Of a stretch of 64,000 nucleotides of DNA, positions 48,711 through 57,240 are shown piece by piece. Location of the stretch: assembly GCF_018131005.1 (NCBI RefSeq), contig NZ_JAFCJK010000007.1, positions 186,001-250,000 of the forward strand. Direction: 5' to 3'. The notes under the pieces are model-generated. The model saw only the letters and a program-made list of their open reading frames with translations. It ran no database searches and had not been told where the DNA came from. Position 1 is the first letter of the stretch. Every line of letters begins with the position of its first letter. A program made the position numbers and the translations under genes. This DNA comes from Bradyrhizobium lablabi. GTDB lineage: Bacteria; Pseudomonadota; Alphaproteobacteria; Rhizobiales; Xanthobacteraceae.

Positions 48711-49136
48711 ATGCGCAGAGTTGCTTTTGCGATTGCAGGAGTCGTTGGAATGAGCCTGCCGGCGTTTGCGCAGAAAGCAGAGATTGAGGCGGCGAACGCA
48801 AAGTGGATCGAATGTTTCAACAAGGGCGATTTCGCTGGCCTTGGATCGCTCTACACCGCTGATGCGACCGCATTTCCGCCCGGCTCCGCGATGGTGCGTG
48901 GCGATGCCGCCATTGGGGCAATGTTCAAAAGATTTGCCGAAGAAGTCGGTGATCCGAAGCTGATGACGCTTGACGTCAAGCCGCTTGGTCCCTCCGCGGC
49001 ACGGGAGATCGGGACCTTTAGCATGAAGACCAAAGGCCCGAACCCAAAGGATGTGACCGGCAAATATCTTGTGGTTTGGGAGAAAGTCGGAAATGACTGG
49101 AAGCTGGCGGCCGACATCTGGAACGACGGTCAGTGA
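48711..49136 (+). CDS. Secreted SnoaL/DUF4440-like (NTF2-fold) protein
   Basis: The 141-residue product has a signal peptide (MRRVAFAIAGVVGMSLPAFA) and an NTF2-like fold: AEIEAANAKWIECFNKGDFA, LYTADATAFPPGSAMVRGDA, KYLVVWEKVGNDWKLAADIW. The ATG at 48711 has GGAG 9 bases upstream and gives a clean signal peptide; an ATG at 48696 is also in frame. These folds serve as small-molecule-binding or enzyme modules; no catalytic set is evident. Confidence 0.75.
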   Translation: MRRVAFAIAGVVGMSLPAFAQKAEIEAANAKWIECFNKGDFAGLGSLYTADATAFPPGSAMVRGDAAIGAMFKRFAEEVGDPKLMTLDVKPLGPSAAREIGTFSMKTKGPNPKDVTGKYLVVWEKVGNDWKLAADIWNDGQ

Positions 49137-49140
49137 GCGT

Positions 49141-49165
49141 CGGCTCCGGCGAACCGCTGGAGCCG
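49141..49165 (+). terminator. Hairpin after the secreted NTF2-like gene
   Basis: CGGCTCC (49141-49147) and GGAGCCG (49159-49165) form a perfect 7-base stem just after the stop codon. No T-run follows, so it may be a rho-dependent 3' end. Confidence 0.4.
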
Positions 49166-49272
49166 CAGGCCCTCATGCTCAAGCGTCTTGGCGTTTTCAC
49201 ACAGCCAAGACCCAAAGCGGACTTATCTCAATCTCTCGGCGCGTCTATTGACCCATCGAGCGGTCTGCGCAT

Positions 49273-49701
49273 TCACTGACAGACCAGTACGGGGGTTTTC
49301 GCGTGCGTCAGCACCTTGTTTGTCACACTGCCGATGAGAAGCATGGAAAGCCCGCTGCGTCCATGCGATGACATAACAATGAGATCGCAGCCTTTGTCCT
49401 CGGCTGCCGCGATGATGGCTTGATGGGGTTGCCCGTGCTCCACTTGAATCGTCTCGCAGGAAACACCAGCCTCCTTGGCCGCTTTTGCCGCGCTATCCAA
49501 CGTGGTCGCGGCCTGTTCCTTGCGCAGCTCAGCATATGTTGCGAGTGCTTCAAGGAGCCGGCCTGTCACTTCTGAAAGCGGTTCCACAACGAAGATTACA
49601 GATACCTTGGCTCCCACGAATTTCGCCAGCGCCAACCCCTGCGCCAACCCATGCTCCGCTAGCTTCGACCCATCTGTCGGAATGAGAATATGCCGGTACA
49701 T
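49273..49701 (-). CDS. Universal stress protein (UspA family), FixK-box controlled
   Basis: The 142-residue product, MYRHILIPTDGSKLAEHGLA through VKVSVIFVVEPL-type strands, ends with the ATP-binding motif SSHGRSGLSMLLIGSVTNKV (G-2x-G-9x-G-S) and CVLVCQ-like TPVLVCQ. It is a nucleotide-binding stress protein that helps survival under growth arrest or low oxygen. AGGAGGTG lies 5-12 bases before the ATG. A perfect TTGA-N6-TCAA box lies 70-83 bases upstream, at the same spacing as the sulfatase box. Confidence 0.92.
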   Translation of the reverse strand: MYRHILIPTDGSKLAEHGLAQGLALAKFVGAKVSVIFVVEPLSEVTGRLLEALATYAELRKEQAATTLDSAAKAAKEAGVSCETIQVEHGQPHQAIIAAAEDKGCDLIVMSSHGRSGLSMLLIGSVTNKVLTHAKTPVLVCQ

Positions 49702-50372
49702 GCTTCACCTCCTGTCTGGACGTATCGCTGTCTTCCGAATGTAAGCTGAACCCCGCGTTTCGGATACTTCTTGAGCTATATCAATCTATCGGCCCATCGC
49801 GACCCAGATGGCCCGCAAGTGACTTTCACACTGAGCGGGGGTCATGGACCTCCAGCTCGACGGCTTTAGCATCCAAAACGTGATTGAGGGCTGGTTCTGC
49901 ACGCGCACCTTATCGCCCGGAGCGCCGAGGGCCACCTAGCCCTCGATCCGCAAGACGTCGAGATCGAGCTTCAGCCCTGCTGTGGAGCGTGCAGTATCCG
50001 TTACCTTCGAGCCGGGTAAACCCAACCCTCAGGACGATTGAAGTCGGCTTATGGCCCAACTCGCGCAATGTCCACATCTAGCCGCGATTGGGCTCCAAGC
50101 GGCGATCATCAAGGTCGCATACCTATAAAACCCGGCGACGTCATGTGAGGTGACTACGTCCGCTTTGCTCCTATAGCGACCAAGTTTGCGCAGCGGGGCA
50201 ATATGTCGCGAAAGGCCAGAACCGGACTTGTCTCAAACCTCGCGTCGCTTCGCGATTCTGGCAAACGCTGCGGCCGGGGACAAGCCACGATCATGGCTGG
50301 CAGCCAAGATCGCGGGAGCGTTCTCTTTTGGCCGCCGCTGGTGTTTGGTCGCGACCGGCGGGAGGACGGGCG
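49702..50372. other. Intergenic region with FixK box and decayed repeat text
   Basis: No gene is supported. Contents are the promoter side of the stress-protein gene (49702-49790) and decayed intergenic repeats around 49940-50110 and 50155-50250 (GTCCGCTTTGCTCC, GGCCCAACTCGCGCAATGTC). Long frames on both strands across 50154-51206 are shadows of the kinase gene. Confidence 0.5.
49771..49784. promoter_or_regulatory. Perfect FixK/FNR box TTGA-N6-TCAA (upstream of universal stress protein)
   Basis: TTGA GCTATA TCAA is centred about 76 bases before the start codon of the universal stress protein gene. Stress-protein genes are established FixK2/FNR targets in rhizobia, which supports function. 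Confidence 0.75.
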
Positions 50373-51194
50373 ATGCGGGGATCCCTCGGGGAGAAGATCA
50401 ACCAGGGCGGCACGGCGGACATTCACGCCTGGGCGCCAGGTCAGGTCGTAAAACTGTTCAAGGACGGTTTCCCGCCGCGGCTCGGCCAGCAAGAGGCGCG
50501 GATGACCCAGGCGGTCTTCGCCGCCGGCGTGCCAGCGCCGGAGGTGTTCGGCGAGGTGACGCTCGACGGACGCTTCGGCATCGTGCTCGGCCGCCTCGAC
50601 GGACCGACACTGCTGCACGTCACGCGCAGCGGCGCCGTGACGTTCGCTCAGGCGGGTGCGATCCTTGCGTCCCTCGGCTTGTCCGTTCACAGGATGTCGC
50701 CGCCGCCGGAGGCCTTCCATCTGCGCGGCTGGATGGACACCGCCTTCAGGCTCTCGGGCGACATCGTGCCCAAGCACATCGCCTCCGGCATCCTCGCGCT
50801 GATCGACCGCCTGCAGCAGCCGGGGGACGGGCTGTGCCATGGCGACATCCATCCTGAAAACGTGATCATGACGGCTGAGGGTCCGCGGCTGATCGACTGG
50901 ACCTTTTCGATCCGCGCGCCTGCGGCCTTCGATCATGGACACTTTCACATCAACCTGACTGAGCTCGCCCTCGACGTCACCGACAATCCGCAGCGGCCGC
51001 TTGCGGTCTATGCGGCCGCGCAATCCGAATACGCGCGGCAGTCCGGCAAGCCGGTAGCAGCGCTGAGGCAAGCGATGGAGACCTGGCTGCCGGTCGCGAT
51101 CGTCCGCTACTTCCTGCTCATGGGCGGGCCGACAAGCGAGCGATGGCGGCGGATGATGCAGCGCGCCGAAGCGGCCCTGCGCCCGAAGGACTGA
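50373..51194 (+). CDS. Aminoglycoside-phosphotransferase-like kinase
   Basis: The 273-residue product has the APH/ChoK fold. It has a glycine-poor N-lobe (EKINQGGTADIHAWAPGQVV with KLFKDG as the ATP-binding Lys), the Brenner-type motif GLCHGDIHPENVIMT with catalytic Asp and Asn, and the metal motif RLIDWTFSI. It phosphorylates a small hydroxyl substrate; a resistance role is not implied. GGAGGA lies 7 bases before the ATG at 50373. Confidence 0.85.
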   Translation: MRGSLGEKINQGGTADIHAWAPGQVVKLFKDGFPPRLGQQEARMTQAVFAAGVPAPEVFGEVTLDGRFGIVLGRLDGPTLLHVTRSGAVTFAQAGAILASLGLSVHRMSPPPEAFHLRGWMDTAFRLSGDIVPKHIASGILALIDRLQQPGDGLCHGDIHPENVIMTAEGPRLIDWTFSIRAPAAFDHGHFHINLTELALDVTDNPQRPLAVYAAAQSEYARQSGKPVAALRQAMETWLPVAIVRYFLLMGGPTSERWRRMMQRAEAALRPKD

Positions 51195-51459
51195 ATCCTT
51201 GACCACGCGCGTGGCCGTCGATGCGGCTGCTCAGTGTCGGCTTCCGGGTCATTCGCAGGCATTCGCGACAGCCACAAGCACGTCCGCTAGAGTTGATCCG
51301 CTACGCGGCTGTACGCGGGGTGCGCCCGGTTCTTCACCTTGATCTGCGATGTCCGCTTGAATTCAAGCAGCGGCGTGGTGCAGACATTGCACGACGTCCG
51401 GGTAGGGCCAGAGGCGACAACCGCGGAGGCGCGGCGCTTCGTCGAAGACCGTCCCTGCT

Positions 51460-51849
51460 TCAATCGATGACCTCGTTCGCCGACACCAAAAGTGCATGCG
51501 GCACGATCAGCCCCAGCGCCCTCGCGGTCTGAAGGTTGACGACGAGATTTATGTTGTCTGATTGCTCGACGGGAATATCGGCCGGACTCGCTCCCTTAAA
51601 AATCTTGTCGACGGGTATCGCGGCATACCGCCAAGTTTTCTTGCTGTCCGGACCATACGACAAAAAACCACCAGCCCGAGCGAAGTCGGTAAAACCGGAA
51701 ATCGCAGGAATTTGTTGCTCTGTCGTCATCCGTGCGAATTCCGCAAGATGGACAAAAAATTTCGGCGACGGGAACAGGATGAGCGCCTCGACCCGTGCGG
51801 CGAACATGGTACGCCCGATCATGTGATGACGACAAGGGCGAAGCGTCAA
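51460..51849 (-). pseudogene. C-terminal remnant of an ABC transporter substrate-binding protein
   Basis: The frame contains RVEALILFPSPKFFVHLAEF, then IPAISGFTDFARAGGFLSYG, KTWRYAAIPVDKIFKGASPA, DIPVEQSDNINLVVNLQTAR and ALGLIVPHALLVSANEVID. This is the conserved C-terminal third of the TrpX/ABC_sub_bind (DUF534-type) family, in which PADLPVEQP...LVINLKTAKALGLTVP is the usual pattern. The N-terminal 200 or so residues and the signal peptide are absent, so it is a truncated gene. Confidence 0.7.
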
Positions 51850-52380
51850 TTAGGCACCCTGCGAGCATCTACGTTGCCTAGCGCCATCGCGCTGCACGGG
51901 GAGGCGCGCATCTGGCGCTTGGTCCGCTCGGGGCCGCATTCTCCGACAGGTCGGGCTGACAGAACACTGATCTTCAAACCGCAAACGAGTCACCGGCCTA
52001 ATACCGCCAACGTCCGCAACGGGCCAAACGGTGGCATCAGTCAGGATGATGGCTATGTCCGCTTTAGCCCTCGATGGCGGAGATCACGGACGTCAAATCG
52101 AATGTCCGGGAGCGGCCATTTCCGGACTCATGCGTTGCAGCGAAGATGCGGCCGATTCGATCACTTCGCCGGCGACCATCCCGGGGCCTCGTCCCGGGGT
52201 CTTTGCTTCAGGAAGATGTCCTGCGCCGCTTCAGTCTCTCAATCCATTCCGTGCCATGAAGCCGTCGAAGCTGAGTTCGGCGAACTGGTACCATTCGGTA
52301 GCGTTCGGCGCTACGCTCGGATTAGAATGTCCTATTCCCGGATGACGCAGTCGATTATGAAAGGCACGAGGTAGACTCCC
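51850..52380. other. Intergenic stretch of decayed repeat-like sequence
   Basis: No gene is supported. Text such as TATGTCCGCTTTAGCCC (about 52052) and TCAAACCGCAAACGAG resembles the decayed intergenic repeats at 10570, 50155 and 57910. Confidence 0.45.
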
Positions 52381-53616
52381 ATGGCCCTTCAATCAAAACT
52401 GTTTCGCGGCGATGCTAAACTCGAGGCGGCCCTCGTTTCGGATTCCGCTCACATCGTCCAAGGTGCGATCGGTTCGCACGTCAGCAAGATTCAGCAGGCG
52501 TTGAATGAACTAGATGGGGCTGGCCTCAACCCGGACGAAAATTATGGTCCGGCCACCGCGAGCGCGGTACTCGCCTACAAGCAGAAGCGGAACATTATCA
52601 ACCGCAGCTATCAGACACGCGCCGACAACATTGTCGGCAAGATGACGATGGCCGCGCTCGACGCGGAAATGCGCGAGAAAGAGCGCAAAACTGAGCCGGG
52701 GCCGGACACGGACGCGATTACAGCCACCCTGAAAAAAGATCATCCCGCATCCTTTGCGGTCACTCAGCGTGTCGCGGCCCCGACATTTACGATACCTAAA
52801 GCCGTCCGTCCCCCAGTCATATTCAGCCCAAACAAGCAGTTTCGATTCAATGAGTTTAAGCCCGAGGCCGACTTTCACGACTTGCTATTCGAAGTGAAGA
52901 AAGGCGGACGAGTCTTTTGGATCGGCGCCGCAGTCCCCAAGAGGATTACCGACTTCAGTCGCGCCCAAATGTACTTCACCCCCTCCACCGTCAAGCCCGG
53001 ACCCAACGGGGTACCCATCGTCCTTGCCGACGACAAGGACTATCAGGCATTCACGGGGGGGTGGGCGACTCGGATGCGGAATTTCATCCCGATGATGGGA
53101 GTTCAGGCAGCCGCCGCCGAGAAGCCAGTGACGTTGCTCATCACGTTCATGAAAGCGACGGCGTTCAGCGCTCTCAACGATGATAATGTGTTCAAGGACA
53201 GACCGGTGCAGACCCTGAATGTAGTGATGAACGCGATCAAGCGACACGTCGGTGCCGCCCCCTTCTCATCCGTGATCGATAAACTGGGCGTCAGTTCCTT
53301 CAGCTCGGGGGTCACACCGATGAAGCTCTGCATAGGGGCACTTGCGCCGTCAGGTCTCGTCAAAGAGGTATTCAATTTTGACGGGCCATTTCTTGCCGCC
53401 CATCGCAAGGAGCTGACTCATGTTCCGAAAGGCGTTGTGTCCAGGATCTTCACCCAGCATCAGCTTTCTCCACCACCGCCCGGATGGGTCAATCTTCTCC
53501 CGGATCACTTCCGGTTCGTCACGGAGACTTTCGGCCAATTGCAGCCAGAAAACATTATGCACCAGCGCATTGGAAAGATGATGTACCATCAAGCGCTCGC
53601 GAATAGCATCGTCTAG
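52381..53616 (+). CDS. Peptidoglycan-binding-domain protein with unknown C-terminal domain
   Basis: The 411-residue product has a peptidoglycan-binding-1-like domain at residues 25-100 (GAIGSHVSKIQQALNELDGA, ENYGPATASAVLAYKQKRNI, VGKMTMAALDAEM). A linker and a 270-residue region follow, with an alpha/beta pattern (FEVKKGGRVFWIGAAVPKRI, AQMYFTPSTVKPGPNGVPIV, KPVTLLITFMKATAFSALND). I do not recognise the second region. There is no signal peptide, so export, if any, would need a dedicated system such as type VI secretion. Start ATG is the first codon of the frame. Confidence 0.7.
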   Translation: MALQSKLFRGDAKLEAALVSDSAHIVQGAIGSHVSKIQQALNELDGAGLNPDENYGPATASAVLAYKQKRNIINRSYQTRADNIVGKMTMAALDAEMREKERKTEPGPDTDAITATLKKDHPASFAVTQRVAAPTFTIPKAVRPPVIFSPNKQFRFNEFKPEADFHDLLFEVKKGGRVFWIGAAVPKRITDFSRAQMYFTPSTVKPGPNGVPIVLADDKDYQAFTGGWATRMRNFIPMMGVQAAAAEKPVTLLITFMKATAFSALNDDNVFKDRPVQTLNVVMNAIKRHVGAAPFSSVIDKLGVSSFSSGVTPMKLCIGALAPSGLVKEVFNFDGPFLAAHRKELTHVPKGVVSRIFTQHQLSPPPPGWVNLLPDHFRFVTETFGQLQPENIMHQRIGKMMYHQALANSIV

Positions 53617-54294
53617 CTGTGCACTACCGGGCGGCCCGTGAGGTCCACCCGCGGTTCAATGCGAGCGCGGCATCCGATTCACCGGCCTTCCATTCGAGAC
53701 GCCGCGCTTGTCCTCGCGCCATGAGGGCTCCGGCGCGCACCGGAGGAGATGCGCACCGGCGATGTGGTGGTGAATTCCGAACTCGTCACGGCGCGGTCGG
53801 GAAAAGTATTCCTTAGCCATGTGAGCGCACGCGCCATCGAGGCTGTATGCCTCCTGATGGTTGATTCCCTTGATCTCGAAACGCTCATGCAGAATATCCC
53901 ATGATGCCGCTCCGTCGGCATGCACAACCGTTTCCTTCGCGATGCGAGCGCGAATGAATGAAGCAGCTTGCTTTCCGAATTGAAACTGTTGGGACCGAGC
54001 TTGCCACTGCGCTCCCGGACTATGACAACAACCTTACGCTTGCCGCTTTGGTTCCTGATCAATCGACGATCACGGCGATGTGTTTTGACATTGGCGGGCC
54101 CGATTTACCGGGCGGAAACGGCCGATCATCGAGCCTCCTTGCCCTTGTCAGCGATCTCGAGAGCGGCGCTGGCGCGGGTAGTCTACCTTTCCTCCGCCTT
54201 GGGCATGACCGGCGAGAATGAGCATCCCTTCGCTAGCAACTCCGCGTTCGACCCGGTTGATCACAGTCTCCGGTTGAGCGAAGCTGCAACCGCA
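53617..54294. other. Intergenic region upstream of dprA
   Basis: No gene is supported. A frame open on the plus strand from 53968 leads into dprA but shows no DprA-like sequence before 54295, and minus-strand frames have no motif. Confidence 0.5.
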
Positions 54295-55410
54295 ATGCAC
54301 GACCATACGGCCAGCGCGCCAAAACTCTCCGACACCGAGCGGCTCAACCGTCTCAGGCTGATCCGCTCCGACAATGTCGGGCCACGCACATTCGCTTCCC
54401 TGCTCCGCCATTTCGGCAACGCGGCAACCGCGCTCGAACGGCTGCCCGATCTTATCCGCCGCGGCGGCGCGTCGGGATCGAGGCGCATCTGCAGCGAACC
54501 GGACGCAGCGGCGGAGCTTGCCGCATGCGCCCGGATCGGCATCCGTCTCGTCGCGCCTGACGAGGCGCACTACCCGCCCCGCCTTGCCAGCATCGACGAC
54601 GCCCCGCCGCTGCTCGCCGTCCGTGGCTTGCTCGATGCGCTCGCGCGGCCAATGATCGCGATCGTCGGCTCGCGCAATGCCTCCGGCGCCGGGCTGAAGT
54701 TCGCGAGCCAGCTCGCGCGCGATCTCGGCGAGGCCGGCTTTGTCGTGATCTCCGGTCTTGCCCGCGGCATCGATCAGGCCGCGCATCGCGCCACGCTTGC
54801 GAGCGGCACGATTGCCGTGCTCGCCGGCGGTCACGACAAGATCTATCCGCCCGAGCATGTGGACCTGCTCGCCGCGCTGCTCGATCAGGGCGCGGCGATC
54901 TCGGAAATGCCGCTCGGCCACGTGCCGCGGGCGCGCGATTTCCCTCGCCGCAACCGGCTGATCTCCGGTGCCTCGCTCGCCGTGGTCGTGGTGGAGGCCG
55001 CGCATCGTTCGGGATCGCTGATCACGGCGCGGATGGCAGCCGAACAGGGCCGCGAGGTGTTCGCGGTGCCGGGCTCGCCGATCGATCCACGCGCCGCCGG
55101 CGCCAACGACCTGATCAAGCAAGGCGCGACGCTGGTCACCGACGCGGCCGACATCATCGATGCGGTTCAGCCGATCATGGAGCGGCCGGTCAGGTTCGGC
55201 GTGCGCGAGGACGACGAGCCGCTGGACTTTGCTACCGACGCCGGCGACCGCGCCCGCATCGTCAATTTGCTCGGCCCGAGCCCGATCAGTATGGACGATC
55301 TGATCAGGATGGCTGATGTGTCGGCTTCAGTGGTGCGCGCGGTGCTGCTCGAGCTGGAGCTCGCCGGCAGGCTCGAGCGTCACGGCGGCGGTCTGATGTC
55401 GCTGGTCTGA
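54295..55410 (+). CDS. dprA: DNA-processing protein DprA (Smf)
   Basis: The 371-residue product protects and loads RecA onto incoming single-stranded DNA. It has an N-terminal helix-hairpin domain (NRLRLIRSDNVGPRTFASLL), the Rossmann core (ARPMIAIVGSRNASGAGLKF, VVISGLARGIDQAAHRATLA, NRLISGASLAVVVVEAAHRS) and a C-terminal winged helix (RARIVNLLGPSPISMDDLIR). The ATG at 54295 gives the family N-terminus. It is convergent with the HxlR gene: their stops touch within CTGATCAG. Confidence 0.94.
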   Translation: MHDHTASAPKLSDTERLNRLRLIRSDNVGPRTFASLLRHFGNAATALERLPDLIRRGGASGSRRICSEPDAAAELAACARIGIRLVAPDEAHYPPRLASIDDAPPLLAVRGLLDALARPMIAIVGSRNASGAGLKFASQLARDLGEAGFVVISGLARGIDQAAHRATLASGTIAVLAGGHDKIYPPEHVDLLAALLDQGAAISEMPLGHVPRARDFPRRNRLISGASLAVVVVEAAHRSGSLITARMAAEQGREVFAVPGSPIDPRAAGANDLIKQGATLVTDAADIIDAVQPIMERPVRFGVREDDEPLDFATDAGDRARIVNLLGPSPISMDDLIRMADVSASVVRAVLLELELAGRLERHGGGLMSLV

Positions 55411-55812
55411 TCAGTCGGCGTTGCGCACGTCAAAATCCCTCCGCGCGCCCTCGATCTCCGGCAGATGCTCAAACGCCCATTGGCCGAGCGCCCTCACCGG
55501 CTCGGCCAGTCCGCGGCCGAGATCTGTCAGTTCGTAGTCGACCCGCGGCGGGATGGTTGGGAATACCGTGCGTGTCACGAGGCCGTCGCGCTCCAGTCCG
55601 CGCAAGGTGAGCGTCAGCATCCGCTGCGAGATGCCGGCGATCGTGCGCTTCAATTCGTTGAAGCGCCGCGGCCCGTCGATCAGCATCATGATCACGAACA
55701 CACTCCATTTGTCGCCGACCCGCGCCAGCACGGAGGCGACGGCGCGGCAATCGCTGTGATCGGTCCCGGGTTGGGGCGGCAGGGCAGGCACACGAATGTT
55801 CGCTGGTCTCAT
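55411..55812 (-). CDS. HxlR-family transcriptional regulator
   Basis: The 133-residue product has the HxlR winged helix: DCRAVASVLARVGDKWSVFV, RRFNELKRTIAGISQRMLTL, TLRGLERDGLVTRTVFPTIP, PRVDYELTDLGRGLAEPVRA. These regulators sense electrophiles or oxidants. It is divergent from the azoreductase gene 118 bases away and is presumably its repressor or activator. A 19-base tandem repeat lies directly before its start. Confidence 0.9.
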   Translation of the reverse strand: MRPANIRVPALPPQPGTDHSDCRAVASVLARVGDKWSVFVIMMLIDGPRRFNELKRTIAGISQRMLTLTLRGLERDGLVTRTVFPTIPPRVDYELTDLGRGLAEPVRALGQWAFEHLPEIEGARRDFDVRNAD

Positions 55813-55850
55813 GGTTGTGATCGGGTTTCACGGTTGTGATCGGGTTTCAA
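55813..55850. repeat. Tandem 19-bp repeat in the HxlR-azoR intergenic region
   Basis: Two units of GGTTGTGATCGGGTTTCA plus C or A lie head to tail at 55813-55831 and 55832-55850, touching the HxlR start codon. They could be a duplicated regulator site. Confidence 0.7.
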
Positions 55851-55930
55851 GAATGTGCGTTCTTGCGAACCATTAGGACGGTGACTCATATAGCGCCAGT
55901 TACAAACCTATACCAAAGGTGACATCTCCC

Positions 55931-56539
55931 ATGAAACTCCTGCATCTTGATTCCTCGGTCCTCGGCGCTAACTCCGTTAGCCGCCAGGTTTCGGCCGCTG
56001 TCGTCGACCGGCTGCGCCAGACCGATCCCGGTCTGACCGTCAGTTACCGTGATCTGACGCAGACCCCGCTCGCTCACCTATCCGGCTCCCACATCGCCGC
56101 GGGACAGGGCGCCACTCCGGAGCCGTCGCTGCGTGACGACATTGCCACAGGACAGGCCGTTCTTGAGGAGTTTCTGGCTGCCAACATCGTCGTGCTCGGC
56201 GCGCCCATGTATAATTTCACGATCCCTTCCCAGCTCAAGGCCTGGATCGACCGCATCGTGGTCGCGGGCAAGACCTTCAAGTACGGCGCGCAGGGCGCCG
56301 AGGGATTGGCCGGCGACAAGCGCGTCATCGTCACGATCTCGCGCGGCGGCTTTTACGGCGCGGACACGCCGATGGCGGCAGCCGAGCATCTCGAGACCTA
56401 TCTGCGCTCTGTGTTTGGCTTCATCGGCGTAAAGAACCTGGAGTTCATCGCCGCCGATGGATTGCTGATCGGTCCAGACCATCGCCAAAAGGCGGTCACT
56501 GGAGCTTTGCAGGCAGCCAGCAGCCTGAACGCTGCCTGA
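55931..56539 (+). CDS. azoR: FMN-dependent NADH-azoreductase
   Basis: The 202-residue flavodoxin-like enzyme reduces azo bonds and quinones with NADH. It has MKLLHLDSSVLGANSVSRQV (FMN phosphate loop), ANIVVLGAPMYNFTIPSQLK with AWIDRIVVAGKTFKYG, and VTISRGGFYG; length matches AzoR. AGGTGA lies 9 bases before the ATG at 55931; a GTG four codons earlier is also in frame. The divergent HxlR gene probably controls it. Confidence 0.93.
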   Translation: MKLLHLDSSVLGANSVSRQVSAAVVDRLRQTDPGLTVSYRDLTQTPLAHLSGSHIAAGQGATPEPSLRDDIATGQAVLEEFLAANIVVLGAPMYNFTIPSQLKAWIDRIVVAGKTFKYGAQGAEGLAGDKRVIVTISRGGFYGADTPMAAAEHLETYLRSVFGFIGVKNLEFIAADGLLIGPDHRQKAVTGALQAASSLNAA

Positions 56540-56595
56540 CGATTAACGACGCCTGCCGTCGCCCGCGCCGGCAGGCCAATTCCCATCAAGGGATT

Positions 56596-56754
56596 TTAGT
56601 ACCAGACGCCCTGAACGCCGAGGATGACGGCGACGAGGGAGATCAGAAGACCGATCCCCGAGAACAACGCGATCGAAACGAGTTGCGAGCTATCCGATTT
56701 CTCGGACGCGGACGAAACGGGGACTGATGTCGGGATGCGGGCTGCTTTCGGCAT
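56596..56754 (-). CDS. Short membrane protein (52 residues)
   Basis: The product is MPKAARIPTSVPVSSASEKS, then a transmembrane helix LVSIALFSGIGLLISLVAVI ending LGVQGVWY. GGAG lies 7 bases before the ATG. Such short C-tail-anchored peptides are common in Bradyrhizobium; no function is known. Confidence 0.6.
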   Translation of the reverse strand: MPKAARIPTSVPVSSASEKSDSSQLVSIALFSGIGLLISLVAVILGVQGVWY

Positions 56755-57027
56755 GGCTGCACTCCAAATGAACCAGTGAAAAATTCGCGGCGCATGGAGG
56801 TGTCTTTGCAACCGCGACGAAGGTTCAATGCATGTCGCGCGTTTCCGAAAAGCGTCATCAAAGCGATCAGATAATCAGCGCGCGTCACGCCGACTGGAAA
56901 CAATTCGAAACAAATGCTTCCGCGTCGGCATCATGGGCGCCAAGCAAGGACGCTCATGACCATTGCCCACGCGCCCGCTCGTCGTAAGCGAACGAAGCGA
57001 TTGTAAAGGGAGCAATCACTCTCGCGT

Positions 57028-57240
57028 TTAGCGCTTCGCCTCGCCAGGAAAGATCAGTGACCGATCCTCAATCTCCTGGTTTGGGAGCTTATTTGCGTTA
57101 GCGGTGGTGTGGAGCTCGTGCAACGACGGCATAGCGGCCGTTCCGTCAGACAGCTTGGATGTCGGCGTATGCGACCAGAGTACGGTGGTTGCGGCGAGCA
57201 GGACGACAACTGCAATTGCAAAAATCATCGGATGCTTCAC
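57028..57240 (-). CDS. Small membrane-anchored or secreted protein (GTG start)
   Basis: The 70-residue product begins VKHPMIFAIAVVVLLAATTV (signal-anchor), then a polar region SKLSDGTAAMPSLHELHTTA and NANKLPNQEIEDRSLIFPGE. A strong AGGAGG lies 7 bases before the GTG at 57240 and decides the start. It is probably periplasmic; function is unknown. Confidence 0.6.
   Translation of the reverse strand: MKHPMIFAIAVVVLLAATTVLWSHTPTSKLSDGTAAMPSLHELHTTANANKLPNQEIEDRSLIFPGEAKR

Noticed and set aside
50154..51206. 350-codon minus-strand frame opposite the kinase gene
   Set aside because: It is the shadow of the plus-strand kinase, whose catalytic motifs (HGDIHPEN, LIDW) are intact.
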